Source: Archangiaceae bacterium
Lineage (GTDB): Bacteria > Myxococcota > Myxococcia > Myxococcales > Myxococcaceae
Length of the DNA stretch: 64,000 nucleotides
Direction: 5' to 3'
Assembly: GCA_016714225.1 (NCBI GenBank)
Contig: JADJNS010000008.1
Location: 413,494-477,493 of the forward strand
Below are positions 52,956 to 61,105 of the stretch, piece after piece. Each line of letters opens with the position of its first letter. Position 1 is the first letter of the stretch. A model generated the notes under the pieces. It searched no databases and was not told where the DNA came from. It saw nothing but the letters and a program-made list of their open reading frames with translations. A program made the translations under genes and the position numbers.

Positions 52956-53762
52956 TCAGAACGTCCCGCTGATCGGCACGAAGATGCCGTCGGCGGTAGC
53001 GATGACTCCCACCGACACCCGGCGCGGCGCGGGCGACGACGCGCCCAGCCACACCGCTCCGACGGTGAGCGCCGCTGCGCCGACCGCCGCCGCGGCGATC
53101 GAGCCGGGGTACAGCCACCGCAGCATGTCGAACTGCCCGCGGCTCACGTCACCCTTGAACGCGTCGGGCTGACCCGGCTGCTGACGCTGGAAGCGGGTGT
53201 AGGTGGTGACCGAGTAGATGAGGCCGCCCGCACCGGCGGCGATCAGCGCCGCGCCCGCGGCGATCGTCACCACCGGGCCCACCCGCGATGGCGCGGGCGC
53301 TGGCTTGCTCTGCGGCAACGGCCCCAGGGGCAGCTCGGGCGCCGGTGAAGCCACCACCGCCGGCGGTGCCGAAGGCCCGGGCTCGGCCACTGGCGCGCCG
53401 GCCGGAGCCGGTGCCGTGCCCGCGCTCTTCTCGCGCTCGGCCCGGGCCAGCCGATCGGCGAGCGCGCTCGCCCGCGCGCGCGCCACCTGCTCGCGCTCGG
53501 CGTTGCCCGCCGTCTTCGCGCGGTCGGCGGCTTCGAGAAACTGGGTGCGCGCCTCTGCGAGCCGCGAGCGCTTCTCGTTGCAGTCGGCGAGGTTGAGCAG
53601 CGTGCCCAGCGCCGCGTCGAGCGCGAGGCTCTTCTCGAATGCGGCGCAGGCTTCTTCGGTCTTGCCGGCCTTGAGCAGGCGTCGCCCTTCGGCGAACAGC
53701 CCGTCTGCCGAGTCGGGCGGCGCGGCCGACAACATCGACACGGTGATGAGGGTGGCGATCAT
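52956..53762 (-). CDS. TPR protein with Pro/Ala linker and C-terminal membrane helices (third of its kind)
   Basis: A 268-residue exported protein. Signal MIATLITVSMLSAAPP is followed by TPR helices (GLFAEGRRLLKAGKTEEACAAFEKSLAL, LGTLLNLADCNEKRSRLAEARTQF), a Pro/Ala linker and two membrane helices (VVTIAAGAALIAAGAGGLIY and GSIAAAAVGAAALTVGAVWLG). AAAGGA is an acceptable Shine-Dalgarno. It lies between the kelch lipoprotein (13 bases) and the membrane protein (13 bases). The plan matches the two kinase-linked TPR proteins in this window, although no kinase is adjacent here. Confidence 0.75.
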   Translation of the reverse strand: MIATLITVSMLSAAPPDSADGLFAEGRRLLKAGKTEEACAAFEKSLALDAALGTLLNLADCNEKRSRLAEARTQFLEAADRAKTAGNAEREQVARARASALADRLARAEREKSAGTAPAPAGAPVAEPGPSAPPAVVASPAPELPLGPLPQSKPAPAPSRVGPVVTIAAGAALIAAGAGGLIYSVTTYTRFQRQQPGQPDAFKGDVSRGQFDMLRWLYPGSIAAAAVGAAALTVGAVWLGASSPAPRRVSVGVIATADGIFVPISGTF

Positions 53763-53775
53763 GCTTCAGTTCCTT

Positions 53776-56010
53776 TCACGGGCCCCATGACCACACGTCG
53801 TTGAGGAAGTTCGGTGAGGTGCTGCGGTAGCCGCCGAAGATGAAGACGAGCCCCTTCGCAAACGCCGCGGAGTGGTTGTCGCGGGCGGGCGGGCCGCCGG
53901 TCGACAGCATCTGCACCCAGTCGGTGCCGTCGAACTCCCAGGTGTCGGCCAGGTACCCTGCCGTCGACTGGTACCCCCCGAACAGCACCGCCCGCTGGCG
54001 AACGGTGTCGTAGCTCAGGGTGTGCCGCATGCGGCCCGGCGGCACGTGGGCGGGCGAGCGCTGCGTCCAGTCGGTTCCGTCCCACTCCCAGGTGGTCGAG
54101 AGCCATGAGCCATCAGAGGCTTTGCCGCCGAACAGCAGCACGTGGCCGGTGCGCGTATCGAAGGTCATCGCGTGCTCCGAGCGCGACTGCGGCGCGTTGG
54201 TGGGCAAGCGCTGCTGCCAGGTGCTCCCGTCCCACTCCCAGGTGTCGTTGCGTGCGCCCGAGTTGTCGATGCCGCCGAACAGCACCACCCGCTGGCGAAT
54301 CGAGTCGTAGGCCATGCGGTGGTCCTGCCGTGCGGTCGGTCGGGTGGTCGGCGACTTCAAGGTCCACGTGGTGCCCGACCAGGTCCACGTCTCGCTCGAG
54401 AGCGTCGAGTTGACGCTGCCGCCGAACAACACGGTGACGCCGCGCGCCGCATCGAAATCCATAGCCGGCCCGGCCCGCGCTGCCGGCGACGCGGTGGGGA
54501 ACTTCTGAGTCCATGAGTAGGTGCTCGGGTTGAAGTGCCAGGTCTCGTTGACGAACGCGGCGAGCGAGCCGTCATAGCCGCCGAACATCACCACCGCGCC
54601 AGCGCCAGTGTCGTAGGTCATCACCTGCTCGGTGCGCGCGGTGGGGCGCGTGCTCGCGTTCGCGGTGTCCCAGTACGGAGCGGCGCTGCGGCACACTCCG
54701 CTGCTGCAGGTGGACGAGCCGCCGCACGCCATGCACACCGCGCCGCTCGCTCCGCAGGTCGAGCCCGTCTGGCTGGTGAAGGGCACGCAGGTGCTCCCGT
54801 TGCAGCAGCCGGTGCAGGTCGACGCGCTGCAGCCCACCGCCACGCAGGCGCCGGCCTGGCACTGCTGCCCGGTCGAGCAGGTCTGCGTGCTCGAGCTGTA
54901 GCTGCACGTGCCGGTCGACGGGCTGCAGGTGCCGCTCGACGCATACGTGCGCACCGTGGTGGTGCTCACGCAGCTCGAGGCGGGTGGGTTGTTGCACGTG
55001 ACGCCCGCGCAGAGGTTGGCCTGGCACTGGGCGTTGGCGCAGCCTCCTGCGCCGCACGCGGTGTCGACCGGCGCGTAGCTGCACCCGCCGTTCGAGGGGT
55101 TGCACGTTCCTGGCGTGGCCCAGGTGCGCAGGGTGCTGGCGTCGAGACACGCGGCCGCGGGCGGCGCGTTGCACGTCACTCCCGCACAGAGGTTGGTGAG
55201 GCACTGCCCGCCGCTGCAGCCGCTGCCGCAGGTCGAGTCGATGGGCGCGTAGCTGCAGGCGCCGTTCATCGGGTTGCAGCTGCCGGGCGAAGCCCAGGTG
55301 CGCAGCGTCACCGCGTCGAGGCAGGTCGGGGCGGGCGGGGTGGAGCACGCCACCCCCACGCACAGCCCGACCTGGCAGGCGCCGTTGCTGCACCCGTCGG
55401 GGCACGCCATGTCGGTCGAGCCGTAGCTGCAGCCGCCGTTGCTCGGGTTGCAGGTGCCCACCGACCCGTAGGTGCGCACGTGGTTCGGGGTCGAGCAGAT
55501 CGGCGCCGGCGGGCTGTTGCACGTCACGCCCGCGCACCGGTCGGCGAGGCACTGGCCGTTCGAGCAACCGGCGCTGCCGCAGTCGAAGTCGCTGGCCGCA
55601 TACGTGCACACGCCTCCCTGGCAGGTGCCGGGCGAGGCGAACGATCTGCGCACCCCGGCCGCGGGGCAGGTCGCGGGCGGCGGCATGTCGCAGCGCACTC
55701 CCAGGCACGGGTCTCCGTCGCAGCTGCCGTTGGTGCAGCCGCTCGGGCACGTGGTGCGCACCAGGGTGAACGCGCAGCCGGCATCGTCGAGGCAGGCGGG
55801 CGTGGTGGCAGACACCCGGGTGCGGCCGTCGCAGTACGGCGCAGGCAGGTGGCAGGCGCAGCCCGAGCCCCCGTCGGGCTCACTGCCTGCGTCACCGCCG
55901 TCGCTGCCGCCGTCGAGCCCCGGCGGCTCGCCCGCGAACCACTTGCCCCGAGGGTCCAGGTCCAGACAGGCAGCGACCATCAGCAGCGAGACAAAAAGAG
56001 GCGAGCGCAT
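53776..56010 (-). CDS. kelch-repeat lipoprotein with Cys-rich modules
   Basis: A 744-residue surface lipoprotein starting MRSPLFVSLLMVAACLDL (lipobox VAAC). Residues about 100-370 contain five tandem Cys-rich units of the form C-x-G-V-x-C-x2-P-P-x3-C (CLGVRCDMPPPATC, CAGVTCNSPPAPIC, CVGVACSTPPAPTC, CAGVTCNAPPAAAC, CAGVTCNNPPASSC), each with GTC and CSY following. A CC-type module follows (CCNGSTCVPFT … CGASGAVCMACGG). Residues about 440-744 form a six-bladed kelch propeller with six 'LFGG'-type strands (VVMFGGYDGS, VLFGGSVNS, VLFGGIDNS, LLFGGKASD, VLFGGYQST, IFGGYRST). The domain is likely a binding head on a disulfide-braced stalk. First gene of the operon. Confidence 0.87.
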   Translation of the reverse strand: MRSPLFVSLLMVAACLDLDPRGKWFAGEPPGLDGGSDGGDAGSEPDGGSGCACHLPAPYCDGRTRVSATTPACLDDAGCAFTLVRTTCPSGCTNGSCDGDPCLGVRCDMPPPATCPAAGVRRSFASPGTCQGGVCTYAASDFDCGSAGCSNGQCLADRCAGVTCNSPPAPICSTPNHVRTYGSVGTCNPSNGGCSYGSTDMACPDGCSNGACQVGLCVGVACSTPPAPTCLDAVTLRTWASPGSCNPMNGACSYAPIDSTCGSGCSGGQCLTNLCAGVTCNAPPAAACLDASTLRTWATPGTCNPSNGGCSYAPVDTACGAGGCANAQCQANLCAGVTCNNPPASSCVSTTTVRTYASSGTCSPSTGTCSYSSSTQTCSTGQQCQAGACVAVGCSASTCTGCCNGSTCVPFTSQTGSTCGASGAVCMACGGSSTCSSGVCRSAAPYWDTANASTRPTARTEQVMTYDTGAGAVVMFGGYDGSLAAFVNETWHFNPSTYSWTQKFPTASPAARAGPAMDFDAARGVTVLFGGSVNSTLSSETWTWSGTTWTLKSPTTRPTARQDHRMAYDSIRQRVVLFGGIDNSGARNDTWEWDGSTWQQRLPTNAPQSRSEHAMTFDTRTGHVLLFGGKASDGSWLSTTWEWDGTDWTQRSPAHVPPGRMRHTLSYDTVRQRAVLFGGYQSTAGYLADTWEFDGTDWVQMLSTGGPPARDNHSAAFAKGLVFIFGGYRSTSPNFLNDVWSWGP

Positions 56011-56109
56011 GGTTCAGCGCTGACCCGCTCGGGAGTGGTGGTGTGAAAAGACAAATGGCGTCGCGCCCCGGCGACGGCGAGGGGCGAGTCAAATGTCCCG
56101 ACCGCCGCT

Positions 56110-58477
56110 TCAGGCGCCCAGCACGTCCTGGTGGTTGACGAACGCCTGACGCATCAGCGCGCGCTGGTACTTCGCCCAGCTCAGCGAGTCGAAGTTCTGC
56201 GCCCACTGCATCGCCGAGCGCTGCACCGGCGCCTTCTCGGCAGGGGGCTTCGACGCCCACTCGACCGCGTTGCGCAGCGCGGTGGTGTAGCTCGCGGGGT
56301 CGTAGCGGGTGGCGATGAAGCCGGTGCCTTCACCGGTTCGCGCGTCGTACGGGGGCACCGAGCGCAGAAAGCCCGCCGCGTCGGTGGCCAAGATCGCACA
56401 GCCTTCGTTCTGCGCTTCGATCTGCGCGATGCCGCCGGGCTCTTCGTTCGACGGCATCATGAAGACGTCTGACGCCGCCATCAGCTCTTTGTTGTCGACG
56501 TAGCCCAGCTGCAGCCGCACGTTGTTCGGCCAGCGCGCGGCGAACGCCTCGAGGTCGGGCACCAGGGCCGGCTCTTCGACCGGGCCGCCCAGCACCAGCT
56601 GCAGCCTGGGGTTCTCGCGCAGCACCGTGTCGAGCGGAGACACCGGCTGGCCCTGGGCGTCGGCGCCGCTCACCTTCACCAGCTCTTGCAGGCCCTTCTG
56701 CGACGCGATGCGGTTGCCGAAGCCGAACAGCGGCGCGCGCGCATCGACCGACAGCCCCAGCTTCTTCTGCAGCGCGGTCTTGTTGGCCACCTTGCCCGAG
56801 AGATCATCGGCCGAGTAGGGCGTCAGCGCGCCGCTGAAGTTGGCCGGGTGGGTCGCCTCGAGGTCGACCCCGTTGGGGTACGAGAAGAAGCGGCCTTCGC
56901 TCGCCGCCACCTGCAGCGCCGACTGCAGGTTGGTGCCCGAGTCGAGCAGCTGCTCGCGGTAGCCGTGGCTCACCGTGCCCATGGTCATGGTGAGCGCCAT
57001 CATGTTCGCCAGGCTCGGCCACGCGCCGTCCGACGGCAGGGCGTCGGCGAACCCGCCGCCCAGCTCTCCGAGCTGCCGCTCGACCAGGCTGCGATCGATG
57101 TACGTCTGATAGGCGTCTTCGCCCTGGTGAATGATGCCCAGCGGCGCGCTGTGGCGAAACACCTCGTTGTGCTGCAGGTACGGGTGCAGCATCGCCAGGT
57201 GCGAGTCGTTGTACTGAATCACGTCGGGCACGTCGGTGGGCTCGAGGTGCTCTTCGGCGGCGGTCACCTGCGCATCGGTGAGCCGGTCGCCGCCGCCCAG
57301 CTTGCGCAGGGCCGCCACCTTCGACATGGCCGCGCCCGCCAGCGCCGAGCCGGCCAGCAGCCGCGCGTGCGCGTCGCCGAACGCGGTCTGTGACTCTTCG
57401 TCGTTGTACAGACCACGCCGGGGGGTGAAGTACGTGTCGTCAGAGAAGAAGTAGAACGTGCGCCGCGCGCCGCCCGCCTGGGGCTCGTCTTCGAGCTTGA
57501 GCAGCTTGAACTGCACGTCGTTGCCGTGCACGTCGCGAATCGAGCCCGCGCTGCCCGGCACGTCTTTCAGGCCTTCCTGCTCCGGGGTCGAGGTGACCCG
57601 GCAGCGGCCAGATCACGTCGGTGCGGTGGCCCAGCTCGGGCTGCTTGGCGGTCAGCGCGTTCAGGTACGCGCGAATGCCGCCCGCCTTGATCGGCCCGCC
57701 CTCGAGCTGCACGTGGGTCACGCTCAGGTTCTCGGTGCGGCGAATCAGCGCCTCGGCCTTCGCCGCCGCGCCCGCCAGCACGCCGTCGCCGGCGGTGGTG
57801 GCCCGGGTGCGCACCGCTTCGAGCACGGAAAGCTGCTCGACCGAGCCGAAGCGGCCCAGCTGCGTCACCGCGGCGGTCTTCAGCTCGGCCGAGAGCGGCG
57901 CGCGGCCGCTCGCGTCGAGCTGCAGCAGCGTCTCGAGCGTCTCGGCCCGGCGCTGGTGCTCGACGTGCAGATCGAGCTCGGGCTTGGCGCTCTTGCTGGT
58001 GACGGTCGCTGCGGCCGAGCCGTGCAGGCGGCCCAGCTCGCCGCGCGCCAGATCTTGAAACGCGCGCTCGGGGGCGGCGTTGAACAGGCGAAAGGTGTCG
58101 GTGAGCGCATCGCGCTGCAGCCGCTTCGCCTTCTCGGGTGAGACCTTGCCGGCGCGCAGCTGCGCGAGCTCTTCGGGCTTCACGCCCAGCGGGTTGGCGC
58201 GGCGGGCGAGGTTGCGCTCGAGCGCTGCGAACGAGCCGAACAGCTCGGCGAGGCTGTAGCCGGCGAGCTTCGGGGCCGGCGCCTGCTCGAGCGCCGCCCG
58301 GCTCACCTCGTGCGCGTCAGAGGGCGACTGCAGCGCCTGCAGGCGCTCGAACGCATCTTTGAGCTGCGCGCTGGAGAGCGCGTTCAGCTTGCCGCGACCC
58401 GCCGGCAGCGCGAAGTCGCTCGCGTTGAGGTACTCGGCGACCTTCCACATGCGCTCGCCAGAGATGCGCTTGATCAT
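56110..58477 (-). CDS. glycogen/starch-synthase-like glycosyltransferase (GT5-type), frameshifted
   Basis: After repair about 788 residues. The C-terminal part matches the GT-B retaining glycosyltransferase fold of glycogen synthase: VPDVIQYNDSHLAMLHPYL, GFGNRIASQKGLQELV, RLQLGYVDNKELMAASDVFMMPSNEEPGGIAQIEAQ. The last block is the E-x7-E-type donor-binding motif of the GT4/GT5 families. The preceding VTHVQLEGGPIKAGGIRAYL resembles the glycogen synthase N-terminal donor loop. An N-terminal helical extension of about 290 residues has no obvious homologue. The break near 57596-57602 (one surplus base at CCCGG) moves WPLP into VTSTPEQEGLKDV. ATGA overlaps the SCP2-like gene upstream, so both are one operon. 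Confidence 0.78.
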
Positions 58478-58830
58478 CGGGCCCCCCACACCGCGCCGCG
58501 CGCCTCGAGCCGCTTGGAGATCAACGCCGCCTTGGCCTTGTCTCCGAACAGCTGCACGTGATTGAGCGCCACCGCTTCTCCCACGTCCAGCCGGCCGCGG
58601 CTGAGCGCCTCGAGCTCGGGCAGCTGCAGCGACAGCGTCACGTCGGGGCGGTTGGCCAGCCCCGCGTGCGTCTCGATTCCCTCGGGGGCGATGCGGTAGT
58701 GAATGCGGCAGTCCGATGCGCCCGGCACCAGCACCTGCAGCGTCAGCGCGCCCAGCTCGGGTGAGGCGAGCGGCGCCAATGAGACGGGGAAACTGGAAAC
58801 CAGGTACTCGCGGCCTTCGAGCGCTGTCAT
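58474..58830 (-). CDS. small SCP2-like (sterol-carrier-type) protein
   Basis: A 118-residue protein after choosing the ATG at MTALEGREYLVSS. An upstream in-frame start adds 26 doubtful residues. The order IHYRIAPEGIETHAGLANRPDVTLSL, then LSRGRLDVGEAVALNHVQLFGD fits the SCP2 fold, in which the last block (the 'G..L..G.V.L.G' turn) is characteristic. SCP2 domains occur alone or fused to mycothiol-dependent enzymes, but no fusion partner is present here. Its stop overlaps the glycosyltransferase start (ATGA), so the two genes form one unit. Substrate unknown. Confidence 0.6.
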   Translation of the reverse strand: MTALEGREYLVSSFPVSLAPLASPELGALTLQVLVPGASDCRIHYRIAPEGIETHAGLANRPDVTLSLQLPELEALSRGRLDVGEAVALNHVQLFGDKAKAALISKRLEARGAVWGAR

Positions 58831-58973
58831 GGGGTCGAAGATCGGCTTTACCAACCCCACTGCACGAACGTCTAGATCCCCGATTCTCCTGGGGCATCTC
58901 GGTGACACTCGGACACTTGTCTCAGAAAGCGTGAAAAATCAGGTTCTTCTCAAGTCTTGAGAGGAAACCGGAG
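58831..58973 (+). promoter_or_regulatory. divergent control region between the GT5-like and MshC-like units
   Basis: A 143-base region between two divergent operons. It is less GC-rich than its surroundings (an AT-rich patch at 58930-58945, gaaaaatcaggttcttctc) and should hold both promoters. GAGAGGA at 58959-58965 lies 8 bases before the GTG start of the MshC-like gene and serves as its Shine-Dalgarno. No clear -35/-10 pair or operator could be assigned. Confidence 0.4.
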
Positions 58974-60374
58974 GTGACGGGTAGCGACAATGCCTACATG
59001 GATGCCCTTCGCCCCCAGTCGCGTCCCTCCCGCGCTGCCGCATCGATGGCCGTCTCGCCCGCCGCGCCCACGGTCGACCCGTCGGCCTTCAAGGCCGAGC
59101 GCCTCGACATTCCCCACCTCGATGCGTGGGCCGCGCCCGTGATTCCCGACCTGCCCGGCAAGGCGCCGCCGCTGGTGATGTTCGACTCGGCGCGCGGCGA
59201 CCTCTACGCGACCCGCGAGCAGCGCCCCGCCGGCAGCCGCGAGGTCAGCATGTACGTCTGCGGCATCACGCCGTACGACGCGACCCACCTCGGCCACGCG
59301 GCCACCATGGTCACGTTCGATCTGGTGAACCGCTTCTTCCGCGACCAGAACCTCACCGTCCACTACACCCAGAACGTCACCGACATCGACGACCCGCTGC
59401 TCCGCCGCGCCAACCGCGACAACGTCGACTGGGTGCAGCTCGGCAAGCAAGAGACCCAGCGCTACCGCGGCGACATGGAAGCGCTCAACGTGCTCCCTCC
59501 CGAGCACTACGTCGGCGCGGTCGACGCGATTCCGTACATCGTCGAAGACGTCACCCAGCTGCTCGACGAGGGCATCGCGTACCGAATCGACGACGGCACC
59601 GGCGACGTGTACTTCGACGTCACCAAGACCAAGGGCTTCGGCAAGGTCTCCAACATGGACCTCGAGCAGATGGTGCGCGAGGCGGCCGATCACGGCGGCG
59701 ACCCCGAGCGCCCCGGCAAGAAGAGCCCCGTCGACCCGCTGCTCTGGCGCACCCGGCGCGAGGGCGAGCCCTCGTGGCCCGGCGGCAAGCTCGGCGAAGG
59801 CCGCCCCGGCTGGCACATCGAGTGCTCGGTCATCGCCAAGGCGCTGCTCGGCGCGCACATCGATCTCCAGGGCGGCGGCAGCGACCTGCGCTTCCCCCAC
59901 CACGAGTGCTCCACGGCGCACTCCGAGGCCCTCAGCGGCCAAGACGTGCCGTTCGCCGAGCACTACGTGCACACCTCGATGATCGGCCTCAACGGTCAGA
60001 AGATGAGCAAGCGCACCGGCAACCTGGTGTTCTTCTCCGAGCTCCGCAAAGAGAACGTCGACCCGATGGCGGTGCGCCTGTCGCTCTTGGCGGGCCACTA
60101 CCGCAAGCCGCGCGACTGGAGCGACGCGCTGCTGAAGACCGGCGAGCAGCGCCTCGCGCGCTGGCGCGAAGCGGCCCAGGTCGGCCAAGGCCCCTCGGGA
60201 GCTGCGCTGCTCAAAGACATGCGCCGCGCCCTGGCCGCCGATCTCGACTCGCCCGCGGCGCTGGCGCGCGTCGACGCCTGGGCCGAGGCCGCGCTCAAGG
60301 GCGAGGGCACCGACGAGAAGGCGCCCGCCCTGATGCGCGACGCGGTCGAAGCGCTGTTGGGCATCACCCTGTGA
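58974..60374 (+). CDS. mshC: MshC-type cysteine:aminoglycoside ligase (cysteinyl-tRNA-synthetase-like)
   Basis: MshC joins cysteine to the amino group of GlcN-inositol in mycothiol synthesis, using a CysRS-like active site. The sequence has the MshC form, not the CysRS form: YVCGITPYDATHLGHA at residues 94-109 (CysRS has CGPTVYDYIHIGN), NVTDIDDPLLRRA, GRPGWHIEC, SDLRFPHHECSTAHSEAL and GLNGQKMSKRTGN. Zinc ligands C96, C284 and H309 are present. No C-terminal DALR/anticodon domain exists, and the length (466, with about 50 extra N-terminal residues) fits MshC. The GTG start has GAGAGGA 8 bases upstream. It leads an operon with a methyltransferase. Mycothiol is otherwise known mainly from Actinobacteria, so the product here may be a related cysteine conjugate. 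Confidence 0.82.
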   Translation: MTGSDNAYMDALRPQSRPSRAAASMAVSPAAPTVDPSAFKAERLDIPHLDAWAAPVIPDLPGKAPPLVMFDSARGDLYATREQRPAGSREVSMYVCGITPYDATHLGHAATMVTFDLVNRFFRDQNLTVHYTQNVTDIDDPLLRRANRDNVDWVQLGKQETQRYRGDMEALNVLPPEHYVGAVDAIPYIVEDVTQLLDEGIAYRIDDGTGDVYFDVTKTKGFGKVSNMDLEQMVREAADHGGDPERPGKKSPVDPLLWRTRREGEPSWPGGKLGEGRPGWHIECSVIAKALLGAHIDLQGGGSDLRFPHHECSTAHSEALSGQDVPFAEHYVHTSMIGLNGQKMSKRTGNLVFFSELRKENVDPMAVRLSLLAGHYRKPRDWSDALLKTGEQRLARWREAAQVGQGPSGAALLKDMRRALAADLDSPAALARVDAWAEAALKGEGTDEKAPALMRDAVEALLGITL

Positions 60375-60387
60375 GAGGAGAACGAAC

Positions 60388-61071
60388 GTGAGCGACCAGG
60401 TCCAGAAGGCTCCCTCGAACGCCCGCTCCCAGTACTCGAAGTGGGCGGCCGCCTATGACGCCGACACCGCCAGCTACGGGTGGTCGGCTCCGCAGACGCT
60501 GCTCGCCGCGCTCGAGCGCTACGCTCCACCGCGCGCCAACGAGCGGGTGCTCGACGTGGGCATCGGCACCGGCCAATCGTCGATCGCGCACTCCGAGGCT
60601 GGGGGCCGCGTCACGGGCCTCGACATCTCGCCCAAGATGCTCGACGAGGCGCGCCAGTCGGGCCAGGCGTTCGACCGCCTCGCCACCTACGACATCAACC
60701 AGCCGCTCTCCACCGCCGGCGTGCAGCCCCGCTCGATGGACACGGTGCTGAGCGTGGGCACGCTGCACTTCGCCAAAGATCTCGCCGCGACGCTCAGAGA
60801 GCTCGGCTCAGCGGTCAAGCCGGGCGGGCACCTGGCGTTCACCAGCATTCCGCCGCAGGGCCGTGCCTTCGGGCCCAACACCACGCTCAACCCCACCGCC
60901 GACGTGAAGCAGACCCTTCGCGCGCTCGGCTTCACGGTGCTCGAGCAGCGCACCTTCGTGGCCTACCACGACAAGGGCGACCCCAATGATCCGGTGAAGT
61001 ACGACCTCTTCGTGGCGCGAAAAAACGTGCCTATGCTCGGCCACTCGGGTGTGAGCACGTTCGAGCACTGA
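60388..61071 (+). CDS. SAM-dependent methyltransferase
   Basis: A 227-residue class-I methyltransferase. Motif I is VLDVGIGTGQSS with the acidic motif II at VTGLDISPKML, and later blocks are DTVLSVGTLHFAKDLAATLREL and GGHLAFTSIPPQ, typical of the UbiE/Methyltransf_11 group. GTG follows AGGAGA by 7 bases and lies 13 bases after the MshC-like stop, so they are co-transcribed. Substrate is unknown. A cysteine or sugar conjugate made by the upstream ligase is an attractive but untested acceptor. Confidence 0.83.
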   Translation: MSDQVQKAPSNARSQYSKWAAAYDADTASYGWSAPQTLLAALERYAPPRANERVLDVGIGTGQSSIAHSEAGGRVTGLDISPKMLDEARQSGQAFDRLATYDINQPLSTAGVQPRSMDTVLSVGTLHFAKDLAATLRELGSAVKPGGHLAFTSIPPQGRAFGPNTTLNPTADVKQTLRALGFTVLEQRTFVAYHDKGDPNDPVKYDLFVARKNVPMLGHSGVSTFEH

Positions 61072-61105
61072 AGCTCGGGCGTCGAGCTTCGAAAGGGCGG
61101 TTGCC

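Noticed and set aside
58974..60374. Annotation as cysteinyl-tRNA synthetase
   Set aside because: The N-terminal motif is CGITPYDATHLGHA rather than the CysRS form, the C-terminal anticodon/DALR domain is missing, and the N-terminal 'PDLPG … FDSARG' context matches MshC.
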